The notes under the pieces are model-generated. The model was not told the origin of the DNA. It worked only from the letters and a program-made list of their open reading frames with translations, and made no database searches. Positions 50,456 through 60,588 of a stretch of 64,000 nucleotides of DNA are shown piece by piece. Within the stretch, counting starts at the first letter, position 1, and every line of letters begins with the position of its first letter. This DNA comes from CAIWHR01 sp963786625 (GTDB taxonomy: Bacteria; Pseudomonadota; Gammaproteobacteria; Burkholderiales; Casimicrobiaceae): positions 620,001 to 684,000 of the forward strand of contig CAWAZS010000014.1 in NCBI GenBank assembly GCA_963786625.1, in the 5' to 3' direction. The position numbers were made by a program, and so were the translations under genes.

Positions 50456-50953
50456 GTGGCGCAGGGAGGAGCGGAAGGGACAGGGTCGGCCGGCGCGGTG
50501 TTTCGCGGCGTGACCCAGCTCGCGCTCGACGCCAAGGGCCGCCTGGCGATTCCCGCGAAGCACCGCGAGGCACTGGTCGGAGGTCCCGACACTGCGGAAC
50601 GCGCGCTGATCCTCACCGCCGATCCCAGCCGCTGCCTCCTCGTCTATCCGCGACCTACCTGGGAGCCGATCCAGGCGCGCCTGATGGCGCTCTCGTCGTT
50701 CAACGAGCCGATCCGCGGGCTGCAGCGACTGCTCGTGGGCCACGCCGATGAAGTCGAGATGGACGGCGCCGGCCGGATTCTCATCCCGCCTCCTCTGCGC
50801 CAGTACGCGGGGCTCGATCATCGCGTCGTGCTCGTCGGCCAGGGGAACAAGTTCGAGCTGTGGGACGACGCGAAGTGGCAGGAGCAGACGGCACGCGCGA
50901 TCACGTTTCCCGCCGGGGGCCTGCCCTCCGAGCTGGACGGCTTCAGCCTTTGA
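50456..50953 (+). CDS. mraZ: Transcriptional regulator MraZ
   Basis: 165 residues from the GTG at 50456 (GGGAG upstream). Two AbrB-like SpoVT halves are visible: FRGVTQLALDAKGRLAIPAKHRE and VGHADEVEMDGAGRILIPPPLRQYAGL. MraZ binds the GTGGG boxes upstream and controls division and cell-wall genes. It has an N-terminal extension of about 14 residues compared with the usual start, so a later start (near VFRGVT) is possible. It overlaps rsmH by TGATG. Confidence 0.95.
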   Translation: MAQGGAEGTGSAGAVFRGVTQLALDAKGRLAIPAKHREALVGGPDTAERALILTADPSRCLLVYPRPTWEPIQARLMALSSFNEPIRGLQRLLVGHADEVEMDGAGRILIPPPLRQYAGLDHRVVLVGQGNKFELWDDAKWQEQTARAITFPAGGLPSELDGFSL

Positions 50954-51936
50954 TGCGCGATGGCGACCACGTCCCGGTCCTGCTCGAAGAAGCCGTCGCC
51001 GCGCTGGCGGTCAAGCCCGGCGGCGCCTACGTCGACGCCACGTTCGGCCGCGGCGGCCACTCGCGCGCGATCCTCGCCCGGCTCGGCCCCGCGGGAAGGC
51101 TCTACGCTTTCGACCGCGATCCCGAAGCCGAGGCCGGCGCGCGGACCATCGACGATCCCCGGTTCGTCTTTCGCCGGGTCTGGTTCTCGGACATCGCCGC
51201 CACGCTCGCCGCGCTCGGCATCGCGCGCATCGACGGCGTCCTCCTCGACCTCGGCATTTCCTCTCCGCAGATCGACGACGCGGCGCGCGGATTCTCGTTT
51301 CGCGCCGACGGTCCGCTCGACATGCGGATGGACCCCACGCGCGGCGAATCCGCGGCCGCGTACCTCGCGCGTGCCACCGCGCGCGAACTGACGGAGGTGA
51401 TACGCGACTATGGTGAAGAACGGTTTGCTCAATCGATTGCAGGAGCAGTTGTTGCGGCTCGCACGGTCGCACCCGTCGTCCGCACGCGGCAGCTGGCCGC
51501 GATCGTGGCCAAAGCCGTCGGCGCGCGCCCACGGGGTGATCGGAGTCAGGATCCGGCCACGCGTACGTTCCAGGCTCTCAGGATTTTCGTCAACCGCGAG
51601 CTCGAGGAGCTCGCGCTGACGTTGCCGCGGGTTGTCCCGCTGCTCGATACCGGAGGCCGGCTCGCGGTGATCAGCTTCCATTCGCTGGAAGACCGGATCG
51701 TGAAGCGCTTCTTCGCTTCCGCGTCGCAGCCGTTCGGCGGCGATCCGCGGCTCGCGAGGCTGCCGATCAGGACGGCCGCGCTCCCCGGCGCGCCGTTGCG
51801 GCTCGTCGGCCGCGCGATCCGTCCGTCCGAGCGCGAGATCGCGGCGAACCCGCGCGCGCGCAGCGCCACGCTGCGCGTCGCCGAGCGCACCGCGCATCCC
51901 TGGCCGGGCGGCCGAAGCGACACCCTCCGGCCGTGA
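50953..51936 (+). CDS. rsmH: 16S rRNA m4C1402 methyltransferase RsmH
   Basis: 327 residues from the ATG at 50953 (overlapping the mraZ stop). MRDGDHVPVLLEEAVAAL, YVDATFGRGGHSRAIL (SAM site), DGVLLDLGISSPQID, and VISFHSLEDRIVKRFF are all typical. Methylates N4 of C1402 in 16S rRNA. Second gene of the dcw cluster. Confidence 0.97.
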   Translation: MRDGDHVPVLLEEAVAALAVKPGGAYVDATFGRGGHSRAILARLGPAGRLYAFDRDPEAEAGARTIDDPRFVFRRVWFSDIAATLAALGIARIDGVLLDLGISSPQIDDAARGFSFRADGPLDMRMDPTRGESAAAYLARATARELTEVIRDYGEERFAQSIAGAVVAARTVAPVVRTRQLAAIVAKAVGARPRGDRSQDPATRTFQALRIFVNRELEELALTLPRVVPLLDTGGRLAVISFHSLEDRIVKRFFASASQPFGGDPRLARLPIRTAALPGAPLRLVGRAIRPSEREIAANPRARSATLRVAERTAHPWPGGRSDTLRP

Positions 51937-51943
51937 CGCCGAC

Positions 51944-52216
51944 ATGGTCCGCCTGAACCTGCTGCTGCTTGCCGTGCTCGTGCTCTGCGCGCTGTCGCTG
52001 GTCACGTCGCGACACCAGGCGCGCAAGCTCTTCGTCGAGCTCGAGCGCGAGCAGGCGAGGACGCGCGCTTACGAGACCGAATTCGGCCAGCTGCAGCTCG
52101 AGCAGTCGACGTGGGCGATGCCGGTGCGCGTCGAGAAGATCGCGCGCGAGCAGCTGCGGATGCAGCTGCCCGGGCCGGGGCGGATCGAGGTCGTTTCCGC
52201 GGGGGCGCCGCGATGA
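51944..52216 (+). CDS. ftsL: Cell-division protein FtsL
   Basis: 90 residues: short cytoplasmic start, one membrane helix (LNLLLLAVLVLCALSLVTSRHQ) and a coiled coil (KLFVELEREQARTRAYETEFGQLQLEQS). Matches FtsL, which forms the FtsQLB complex. It starts seven bases after rsmH and overlaps ftsI by ATGA. Confidence 0.92.
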   Translation: MVRLNLLLLAVLVLCALSLVTSRHQARKLFVELEREQARTRAYETEFGQLQLEQSTWAMPVRVEKIAREQLRMQLPGPGRIEVVSAGAPR

Positions 52217-53954
52217 CCGGCGTGTCCGTCGCGTTGAAGCGCGCCGCGCCGGCACCGGCGCTGCCGCGCTTCCGCGCCGCGTTCCTCTTCGGCGCCCTGC
52301 TGCTGCTGTTCGCCGTGCTCGTCGTCCGCTCGCTGTATCTGCAGGGGATCGACAACGAGTTCCTGCAGGGCCAGGGCATCTCGCGCCACAGCCGCGCGAT
52401 CGAATTGCCCGCGCATCGCGGCCGCATCGTCGACCGCTCGGGCGAGCCGCTCGCGATCTCGACGCCGGTGAAGTCGATCTGGGCGTTCACCGGCCAGGTG
52501 GAGGCGACGCCCGGGCAGCTCGCCCGACTCGCGCAGGTGCTCGAGACGACGCCGCAGGCGCTCGCGAAGAAGCTCGGCTGACGCGGGCGAATTCGTGTTC
52601 CTGGCGAAACAGGTTCCGCCCGAGGTGGCGGACCGGGTCGCGGCGCTGAAGATCAAGGGCGTCCACGACCAGAACGAGTACCGTCGGTTCTATCCGGCCG
52701 GCGAGACGATGAGCCACATCCTGGGCTTCACCGGCGACCGCGACGTCGGGCAGGAGGGCATCGAGCTCGCGCAGCAGGAATGGCTGGGCGGCAAGCCCGG
52801 CAGCCGGCGCGTGATCATCAACCGCCGCGGCGAAGTGGTCGAGGACGTCGAGGCGATACGCGCGCCGCAGGCCGGCCGCGACCTCGCGCTCGCCATCGAC
52901 ACCCGGCTGCAGTACCTCGCGTTCCGCGAACTGAAGGCCGCCGTCGAGGCGAACCAGGCGAAGGCCGGCGGGCTCGTGGTCCTCGACGCCCAGAGCGGCG
53001 AGATCCTCGCGCTCGCCAACTGGCCCACGTACAACCCGAATTCGCGCAACCGCGTCGCGCGCGAAAGGATGCGCAATCGCGCGCTGACCGACGTCTTCGA
53101 GCCCGGCTCGACGCTGAAGCCGTTCACGATCGCCTCCGCGCTCGCGAGCGGCCAGGTCCGTCCCGACACGGTGATCCAGACGGCGCCGGGCACGCTCACG
53201 CTCGGTTCGCACACCATCCACGACGCGCATCCCCATGGCGCGCTGACCGTCGAGCAGGTGATCCAGAAATCCTCGAACGTCGGCGCCGCGAAGATCGCGC
53301 TGTCGCTGCCGCCGCCGACGCTCTGGCAGACGCTCTCCGATGTCGGATTTCGGGACGGCGCCGAACACCGGCTTTCCCGGCGAGGTGACAGGGCCGGCTG
53401 CGCCCGGCGAAGACCTGGAAGCCCATCGAGCAGGCAACGATGGCCTACGGCCACGGCATCTCGGTGAACCTCGTTCAGCTGGCGCGGGCGTACACGGTAT
53501 TCGCGAGCGACGGCGAGTTGAAGCCGGCGACGCTGCTCAAGGGCAACGGTCCCGTCGCGGGTCGCGCCGGTCATCAGGCCCGAGACGGCCGTCGCGGTGC
53601 GCAGGATGCTGGAGCTCGCGGTGCAGCCCGGAGGCACCGCGCCGAAGGCGCAGGTGCCCGGGTACCGCGTCGCCGGGCAAGACCGGCACCGCGCACAAGC
53701 TCGAGGGCCGCGGCTACACGAACAAGTACGTGTCGTCGTTCGTCGGCTTCGCGCCGGTGTCGCGTCCCCGGCTCATCGTCGCGGTGATGATCGACGAGCC
53801 CTCGGCCGGCGCGCACTTCGGCGGCGAGGTCGCGGCGCCGGTGTTCTCCTCGGTGATGGGATCGGCGCTGCGGATGCTGGGCACGCCGCCCGACGCGCCG
53901 CAGGACAACGTGATCCTGCCGCCGGAGGGCAGCCAGGTGCGCGAGGAAACGTGA
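52213..53954 (+). CDS. ftsI: Penicillin-binding protein 3 FtsI, five frameshifts
   Basis: All functional parts of FtsI are present but in changing frames: membrane anchor (FLFGALLLLFAVLVVRSLYLQ), GRIVDRSGEPLAIS, catalytic SxxK in EPGSTLKPFT, KSSNVGAAKI, and the KTG motif in GKTGTAHKLEG. Frame changes occur near 52573-52581, 53349-53354, 53391-53398, 53561-53571 and 53674-53677. Each needs removal of one base, giving a protein of about 578 residues, the normal size. FtsI crosslinks septal peptidoglycan and is essential, so the breaks are almost certainly sequence errors. It ends overlapping murE (TGATG). Confidence 0.93.
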
Positions 53955-55435
53955 TGCCGACGACGCTCGCACCGGCTTTCGACCCGGCCGCGCTCATCGC
54001 CCGCCTGGCGGTGCGGCCGCGCCGGATCACTGCCGACAGCCGCCAGGTGCGCCCCGGCGATGCGTTCGCGGCGTTTCGCGGGCAGGCGACCGATGGCCGC
54101 GGATTCATCGTCGATGCGATCGCGCGCGGCGCGGGCGCCGTGCTCTGGGATGCCGCCGGCTACCGCTGGAATCCCGCATGGACGGTCGCCAACCTCGCCG
54201 TCGACGATCTCCGGACGAAGCTGGGCGCGATCGCCGATTTCGTCTACGGCAGCCCGTCGCACGCGCTGTGGGTGGTGGGCGTGACCGGGACCAACGGCAA
54301 GACGTCGTGCGCGCACTGGATCGGGCAATGCCTCGATGCCTGCGGGCGGCGCGCCGCCGTGCTCGGCACGCTGGGCAACGGGCTCGTCGGCGCGCTCCGG
54401 CCGGCGCGGCACACGACACCGGATGCGGCGCTCGTGCACGCGATGCTCGCCGAGTTCAGGGACGCCGGCGCGCGCGCGGTCGCGATGGAAGTCTCGTCGC
54501 ACGGGCTCGATCAGGGCCGGGTCAATGCGGTCGAGTTCGATGTCGCGCTGTTCACCAACCTGACCCGCGATCACCTCGACTATCACGGGACGATGGCGGC
54601 GTACGGCGCGGCCAAGGCGAAGCTGTTCGCATGGCCCGGGCTCGCCGCTTCCGTGATCAATGCCGACGATCCGTTCGGGCAGAGCCTCATCGACGCGGCG
54701 CGCGGTCGCGGCCAGAAGGTGCTGACCTACGGGTTCGTCGATGCGGACATCCTGGGCACCGACCTGGCGAACATCCAGCAGGGCATCGCGATGTCGATCG
54801 CGACGCCATGGGGTCGCGGCGACGTCGAGCTGCAGCTTTGCGGAGAGTTCAACGCCGCCAATGCGCTCGGCGTGCTGGGTGTGCTGCTCGCCAGCGACGT
54901 CGCCTTCGACGACGCGCTCGCCGCGCTTTCGCGCATCGCGGCGCCGCCGGGACGCATGCAGCGCCTGGGCGGCGGCTTCGAGCCGCTCGTCGTCATCGAC
55001 TACGCGCATTCGCCCGACGCGCTGGAGAAGGTGCTGATGGCGTTGCGGCCGGCGGTGGTCGAGGGGGGCGAGCTCGTCTGCGTGTTCGGCTGCGGCGGCG
55101 ACCGCGACGCGGGCAAGCGGCCGGAGATGGGTCGCATCGCGGCGCAGAACGCCGACCGCGTCATCGTCACCAGCGACAACCCGCGCAACGAGGATCCCGC
55201 GGCGATCGCCGACGCGATCGTGCGGGGGATACGCGAGGCCGGGCACGCGCGATGGACGCAGGAGCTCGACCGGGCCGCGGCGATTGCCGCGGCGGTGGCC
55301 GGCGCGCACGGCGGCGACGTGGTGCTGATCGCCGGCAAGGGCCACGAGGACTACCAGGAGTGGAACGGCGAGCGCATGCCCTTCTCCGATGCCGAGACCG
55401 CGGCCGCCGCGCTCGCCGCGTGGAGGGGCGCATGA
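53954..55435 (+). CDS. murE: UDP-MurNAc-tripeptide ligase MurE
   Basis: 493 residues from the ATG at 53954. ATP site VVGVTGTNGKTSCAHWIG, carbamylated Lys region (LDYHGTMAAYGAAKAKLF), and SDNPRNEDPAAIADAI with the DNPR motif that selects meso-diaminopimelate. Adds mDAP to UDP-MurNAc-L-Ala-D-Glu. Overlaps murF. Confidence 0.97.
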   Translation: MPTTLAPAFDPAALIARLAVRPRRITADSRQVRPGDAFAAFRGQATDGRGFIVDAIARGAGAVLWDAAGYRWNPAWTVANLAVDDLRTKLGAIADFVYGSPSHALWVVGVTGTNGKTSCAHWIGQCLDACGRRAAVLGTLGNGLVGALRPARHTTPDAALVHAMLAEFRDAGARAVAMEVSSHGLDQGRVNAVEFDVALFTNLTRDHLDYHGTMAAYGAAKAKLFAWPGLAASVINADDPFGQSLIDAARGRGQKVLTYGFVDADILGTDLANIQQGIAMSIATPWGRGDVELQLCGEFNAANALGVLGVLLASDVAFDDALAALSRIAAPPGRMQRLGGGFEPLVVIDYAHSPDALEKVLMALRPAVVEGGELVCVFGCGGDRDAGKRPEMGRIAAQNADRVIVTSDNPRNEDPAAIADAIVRGIREAGHARWTQELDRAAAIAAAVAGAHGGDVVLIAGKGHEDYQEWNGERMPFSDAETAAAALAAWRGA

Positions 55436-56811
55436 TGGACACGGCGACGGCCGCGCGCGCGGTCCACGGCCGGCTCCTGGGCGGCAACGTGCGCTTCACG
55501 CGCGTGGCCACCGATTCGCGCACGCTCGCGCCGGGCGACCTTTTCGTCGCGATCAAGGGCGAGCGCTTCGATGGCCACGATTTCGTCCGCGCCGCATTCG
55601 ACCGGGGCGCCGTGGCCGCGCTCGTCGCCGACGACCGTGCCGGGGCGCTCGCGGGGAATCTGGTCGCGGTTGCGGACCCGCTCGGGGCGCTGGGCGCGCT
55701 GGCCGCGCATTGGCGGGCCCGGTTCAGGATTCCCGTCGCCGTCATCGTCGGCAGCAACGGCAAGACGACGGTGAAGGAAATGCTGGCGGAAATCCTTCGC
55801 GCGCACTACGGCGAGGAGGGCGTGCTCGCGACCGAAGGCAACCTCAACAACGCGATCGGTCTCCCGCTGACGCTGCTTCGCCTGCGCCCGGAACACGAAG
55901 CGGCGGCGATCGAGCTCGGCATGAACCATCCCGGCGAGACCGCCGAGCTCGCGGCGATCGCGCAGCCGACGATCGCGATCGTCAACAACGCGCAGCGCGA
56001 GCATCAGGAATTCATGAAGAGCGTCGCCGACGTCGCCGTCGAGCATGCGGCGGTCGTGCGGGCGCTGCCCGAAGGCGGCACCGCCGTGCTGAATGCCGAC
56101 GACCCCAGCGTCGACGTGTGGCGCCGCGCCGCGCGCGAGCGCGCCGGCGTGCGCGTGGTCGAGTTCGCGCTCGACCATCCGGCCGCGATCCGCCTGCGCG
56201 CTCCGTCCGCGGGCGCCGACGGCGCGCTGGCGCTGACGACGCCCGCAGGAGACGCGCAGCTGCGTCTCCATGCCCCGGGGCGCCACAATGCGTCGAATGC
56301 GCTCGCCGCTGCGGCAGCGGGGCTCGCGATCGGCGTTCCGCTGTCCGCCGTCGTCGGCGGCCTCGAGGCGTTTCGCCCCGTCGCCGGCCGCCTCGCGATG
56401 CTGCGGGCCGCCTCCGGCGCCGCGGTGATCGACGACAGCTACAACGCGAATCCGGATTCGGTGCGCGCGGCGATCGACGTGCTCGCCGGCGCGCCGGCGC
56501 CGCGCTGGCTGGTGCTCGGCGACATGGGCGAAGTCGGCGCCGACGGTCCCGCGTTCCACCGCGAGGCCGGCGCGTACGCTCGCGCCGCGCACATCGACCG
56601 GCTGCTGACGACGGGCGCGCTCGCGGCGGAGAGCGCGGCGGCGTTCGGCGATGGCGCCGAGCATTTCGCGTCGGTGGACGCGCTGGCGGCGCACGTTGCG
56701 GCGACCGCGCGCGCCGGAGCGACGATCCTCGTCAAGGGCTCGCGATTCATGCGCATGGAGCGCGTCGTCGCGGCGCTGTGCGGACCGGCATTCCGCGAGG
56801 GAGCGCACTGA
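55432..56811 (+). CDS. murF: UDP-MurNAc-tripeptide-D-Ala-D-Ala ligase MurF
   Basis: 459 residues (ATG at 55432 or 55435, overlapping the murE stop). VAVIVGSNGKTTVKEMLAEIL, EGNLNNAIGLPLTLLRL, ELGMNHPGE, and DDSYNANPDSVRAAI are characteristic. Adds D-Ala-D-Ala to complete the pentapeptide. Overlaps mraY by one base (TGATG). Confidence 0.97.
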   Translation: MMDTATAARAVHGRLLGGNVRFTRVATDSRTLAPGDLFVAIKGERFDGHDFVRAAFDRGAVAALVADDRAGALAGNLVAVADPLGALGALAAHWRARFRIPVAVIVGSNGKTTVKEMLAEILRAHYGEEGVLATEGNLNNAIGLPLTLLRLRPEHEAAAIELGMNHPGETAELAAIAQPTIAIVNNAQREHQEFMKSVADVAVEHAAVVRALPEGGTAVLNADDPSVDVWRRAARERAGVRVVEFALDHPAAIRLRAPSAGADGALALTTPAGDAQLRLHAPGRHNASNALAAAAAGLAIGVPLSAVVGGLEAFRPVAGRLAMLRAASGAAVIDDSYNANPDSVRAAIDVLAGAPAPRWLVLGDMGEVGADGPAFHREAGAYARAAHIDRLLTTGALAAESAAAFGDGAEHFASVDALAAHVAATARAGATILVKGSRFMRMERVVAALCGPAFREGAH

Positions 56812-57962
56812 TGCTGCTGTGGGCAACCGAGCTCCTCGCGAAAGACATCCGCGCGTTCAACGTCTTCGGTTACCTGACGCTGCGCGCAGTGCTCGCGTGC
56901 ATGACGGCGCTCCTCATCTCGTTCATCGTCGGTCCGAAGGTGATCGCGTGGCTGACGCGGATGAAGATCGGGCAGTCCGTGCGCGACGACGGGCCGCAGA
57001 CCCACCTGGTGAAGGCAGGCACGCCGACGATGGGAGGCGCGCTGATCCTGGTCTCGATCACCGTGACGACGCTGCTCTGGGGCGACCTCGCCAACCGCTT
57101 CGTGTGGGTGACGCTGCTGGTCACCGTCGGCTTCGGGGCGATCGGCTGGGTCGACGACTACCGGAAGGTCGTTCACCGCAACCCGAAAGGCATCCCGGCG
57201 CGCACGAAGTTCCTCTGGCAGTCGGTGATCGGGCTCGTCGCCGCGGTGTACCTCGCGTTCTCGGTGTCGGCGCCGGACAACGCGCGCTTCTTTCAGCTTT
57301 TCGCCGCGTGGATCGGAAGCGGCTTCAACCTCGAGCTTCCGCCGAAGGCCGACCTGATCGTTCCGTTCTTCAAGACGATCTCGTATCCGCTCGGCGTCTG
57401 GGGCTTCATCGCGCTCACCTATTTCGTGATCGTCGGGACCAGCAATTCCGTGAACCTGACCGACGGCCTCGACGGCCTCGCGATCATGCCGACGGTGATG
57501 ATCGGCGCGGCGCTCGGCATCTTCGCCTACGTGAGCGGCAACGCGATCTTCGCGCGCTACCTGCAGTTTCCGTACATCCCCGGCGCCGGCGAGCTGGCCG
57601 TGATCTGCGGCGCGATGGCGGGCGCGGGGCTCGGCTTTCTCTGGTTCAACGCGTATCCGGCAGAAGTGTTCATGGGCGACGTCGGCGCGCTCGCGCTCGG
57701 CGCGGCGCTCGGCACGATCGCGGTGATCGTCCGGCAGGAGATCGTGCTGTTCATCATGGGCGGCGTGTTCGTCGTCGAGACGCTGTCGGTGATGATCCAG
57801 GTCGCCTCGTTCAGGCTCACCGGCAGGCGCGTGTTCCGGATGGCGCCGATCCATCATCACTACGAGCTCAAGGGCTGGAAGGAGAACCAGGTCGTCGTCC
57901 GGTTCTGGATCATCACCATGCTGCTGGTCCTCTTCGGTCTGTCGACGCTGAAGCTGAGATGA
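56811..57962 (+). CDS. mraY: Phospho-MurNAc-pentapeptide transferase MraY
   Basis: 383 residues, ten membrane segments. KAGTPTMGGALIL, WVDDYRKVVHRNPKG (the Asp pair), NSVNLTDGLDGLA, MGDVGALALG and FRMAPIHHHYELKGW are the catalytic loops of MraY. Makes lipid I. Overlaps murD. Confidence 0.98.
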   Translation: MLLWATELLAKDIRAFNVFGYLTLRAVLACMTALLISFIVGPKVIAWLTRMKIGQSVRDDGPQTHLVKAGTPTMGGALILVSITVTTLLWGDLANRFVWVTLLVTVGFGAIGWVDDYRKVVHRNPKGIPARTKFLWQSVIGLVAAVYLAFSVSAPDNARFFQLFAAWIGSGFNLELPPKADLIVPFFKTISYPLGVWGFIALTYFVIVGTSNSVNLTDGLDGLAIMPTVMIGAALGIFAYVSGNAIFARYLQFPYIPGAGELAVICGAMAGAGLGFLWFNAYPAEVFMGDVGALALGAALGTIAVIVRQEIVLFIMGGVFVVETLSVMIQVASFRLTGRRVFRMAPIHHHYELKGWKENQVVVRFWIITMLLVLFGLSTLKLR

Positions 57963-59351
57963 GCTACGCCGGACGCCATGCCGTCGTGCTGGGACTCGGG
58001 CTCACGGGGTTCTCGCTTGCGCGGCACCTCGCGGCGCGCGGCGCTCAGGTCCGCGTCGCCGACACGCGGGCGGCCCCGCCGTTCGCGGACCGGCTCGCCG
58101 CCGCGCTGCCGGGCGTGCCCGTCGCGACGGGACCGTTCACCGACGCGACGTTGGCCGGCGCCGATCTCATCGCGATCAGTCCCGGCATCGCCAAGGACCA
58201 GCCGGCCATCGCTGCGGCGCTTGCCCGCGGCGCCGAGCTCGTCGGCGACGTCGAGTGCTTTGCCCGCGCGCTGCCGCCCGGCGCAGCGCGTGCTCGCGAT
58301 CACCGGCTCGAACGGCAAGACGACCGTGACCGCGCTCACCGGCGCGCTCTGCCGCGCCGCGGGCCTGGCCACGAACGTATGCGGCAACATCGGCGATGCC
58401 GTCCTCGACGCCCTGCCGGCCGACGATCGCTGGCCCGACGTGTTCGTGCTCGAGCTCTCCAGCTTCCAGCTCGAGACGACGCGCTCGCTGGCGCCGACCG
58501 CGGCCTGCGTGCTCAACGTGACCGAGAACCACCTCGATCGCTACGCCGGCATCGACGGCTACGCCGCCGCGAAGGCGCGCATCTTCATGAACGGCGGCAT
58601 CCAGGTGCTGAACCGGGACGACCCGCGCTCGATCGCGATGCGAATTCCCGGTCGCCTCGTGCAGACGTTCGGCGCGGGGGTGCCGGAGTCGGAAGAGTCC
58701 TGGGGACTCGTCGCGCGCGGCGCGCAGGCGGACCGCGCGCCGGGAACGTGGCTCGCGCGCGGCGGCGCGCTGCTCGCGCCGGTGGCGGATCTGCGGCTCG
58801 TCGGCCGGCACAACGCGCTGAATGCGCTGGCCGCGCTCGCGCTCACCTCGGCCGTCGCCAAGATCGACGGCGGCGTGCTGGCGGCGCTGACGCGCTTCGA
58901 GGGGCTCGCGCACCGGATGCAGAGGATCGCCGAGGTAAGTGGCGTGCTGTTCATCGACGATTCCAAGGGGACGACCGTCGCGGCCACGCAGGTCGCGCTC
59001 GAAGGGCTGGGCCGGCCCGTGGTGCTGATCGCGGGCGGCGACGGCAAGGGGCAGGACTTCACGCCGCTCTCCGCCGCTGTCGAGGCGCACTGCCGCGCGG
59101 TGCTGCTGATCGGCCGCGACGCGCCGGCGATCGAACGCGCGCTCGCCGGAGCGAAGACGCTCGTCGAGCACGCGGGAACGCTCGACGCGGCGGTGGCGCG
59201 TGCGGTCCGGATCGCGGCGCCGGGCGACGTCGTGCTGCTGTCTCCGGCGTGCGCGAGCCTCGACCAGTTCAGCAACTACATCGAGCGCGGCGAGCGCTTT
59301 GCCGGACTGGTCCGCGCGCACGCAACGGCGGAGGTTGCGTCGCATGCCTAG
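57959..59351 (+). CDS. murD: UDP-MurNAc-L-Ala-D-Glu ligase MurD, frameshifted
   Basis: The N-terminal part (MSYAGRHAVVLGLGLTGFSL, LAISPGIAKDQP-like region, GDVECFARALPP) is in one frame; the rest (AQRVLAITGSNGKTTVTALTG, NHLDRYAGIDGYAAAKARIF, FIDDSKGTTVAATQVAL) is in another. One extra C in a CCC run at about 58276-58281 explains it; removing it gives 463 residues. Adds D-glutamate to UDP-MurNAc-L-Ala. Essential, so the break is probably a sequence error. Overlaps ftsW. Confidence 0.95.
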
Positions 59352-60588
59352 AGACGCCACGCAGGCTGGCGCGCTGCGTCCGTTCGGGATGCTGAAGGCG
59401 TTCGGCTCGATCGGCGCGCTGCCGCGCAATCCGCGCGCGATGCTCGCCTACGACGCGTCGCTGGCGTGGGCCGCGATCCTGCTGCTCGCGATCGGCCTCG
59501 TGATGGTCTACTCGGCGTCGATAGCGACTGCAGAGGCCTCCGCGCACACCGGTTACCGCGCCTGGTACTTCCTCGTCCGCCACGCGCTCTTCGTCGGCGT
59601 CGGGGTCATCGCGGCGTACGTCGCCTTCCAGGTGCCGATGAAGGCCTGGCAGCAGCTCGCGCCGTGGCTGTTCCTGGTCGGCGCGGCGCTGCTCGTCCTG
59701 GTGCTGATCCCGGGCATCGGGAGGTCCGTGAACGGGTCGCGGCGCTGGCTCCCGCTCTTCGTCGTCAACCTGCAGCCCTCCGAGTTCATGAAGCTCGCGG
59801 TCGTGCTGTACGCGGCGAGCTATGCGGTGCGCAAGGCTGCGTTCCTGCACGCGGAGCAGCCGCTGAGGAAGACGCTGGTCCGGGGCTTCCTGCCGCTGTT
59901 CGTGGTCATGGTCCTGGTCGGCGGGCTGCTGCTGCTGGAGCCGGACTTCGGCGCGTTCGTCGTGATCGTCGCGATCGCGTTCGGAATCCTGTTCCTCGGC
60001 GGCCTCGACTGGCGGCTCTTCCTCGGTCTGCTGCTGCTCCTGCCGCTCGGCCTCTCGGCCATTCTCGTCGCGGCGCCGTACCGCCTGCAGCGGCTCGTCG
60101 CGTTCCTGGATCCGTGGTCCGACCCGTTCGGCAAGGGCTACCAGCTGTCGCATTCGCTGATCGCGTTCGGGCGCGGCGAATGGCTCGGCGTGGGGCTCGG
60201 CGCCTCGGTCGAGAAGCTGCTCTATCTGCCCGAGGCGCACACCGACTTCCTGCTCGCCGTCACCGCGGAGGAGCTGGGCTTCGTCGGCGTGTTCGCGGTC
60301 ATCGGGCTGTTCGTCTGGCTGCTGTTTCGCGCGTACGCGATCGGCCGTCAGGCGGCCCGGCTGTCGCGGCCGTTCCCGGCGCTGGTCGCGTGGGGGATCG
60401 GCGCATGGACGGGCGTTCAGGCGTTCATCAACATCGGCGTCAACATGGGGGTGCTGCCGACGAAGGGCCTCACGCTGCCGCTGCTGTCGTTCGGCGGCTC
60501 CGGCATCGTCGCCAATTGCATCGCGCTGGCGATCCTGCTGCGCGTGGACTATGAGAATCGACGACTCTTGCGAGGCTTCACGGTATGA
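59344..60588 (+). CDS. ftsW: Lipid II polymerase FtsW
   Basis: 414 residues with ten membrane segments. VNLQPSEFMKLAVVLYAASY and GYQLSHSLIAFGRGEWLGVGLGAS are SEDS family motifs, with the essential Asp region in LEPDFGAFVVI, and the C-terminal LPLLSFGGSGIVANC. FtsW is the septal glycosyltransferase partnering FtsI. Start chosen at 59344 (ATG overlapping the murD end), giving a long cytoplasmic N-tail of about 40 residues. Confidence 0.97.
   Translation: MPRDATQAGALRPFGMLKAFGSIGALPRNPRAMLAYDASLAWAAILLLAIGLVMVYSASIATAEASAHTGYRAWYFLVRHALFVGVGVIAAYVAFQVPMKAWQQLAPWLFLVGAALLVLVLIPGIGRSVNGSRRWLPLFVVNLQPSEFMKLAVVLYAASYAVRKAAFLHAEQPLRKTLVRGFLPLFVVMVLVGGLLLLEPDFGAFVVIVAIAFGILFLGGLDWRLFLGLLLLLPLGLSAILVAAPYRLQRLVAFLDPWSDPFGKGYQLSHSLIAFGRGEWLGVGLGASVEKLLYLPEAHTDFLLAVTAEELGFVGVFAVIGLFVWLLFRAYAIGRQAARLSRPFPALVAWGIGAWTGVQAFINIGVNMGVLPTKGLTLPLLSFGGSGIVANCIALAILLRVDYENRRLLRGFTV

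Noticed and set aside
52213..53954. ftsI as a true pseudogene or a set of split genes
   Set aside because: The gene is essential, all domains are present in order, and five identical-direction single-base shifts fit sequence errors better.
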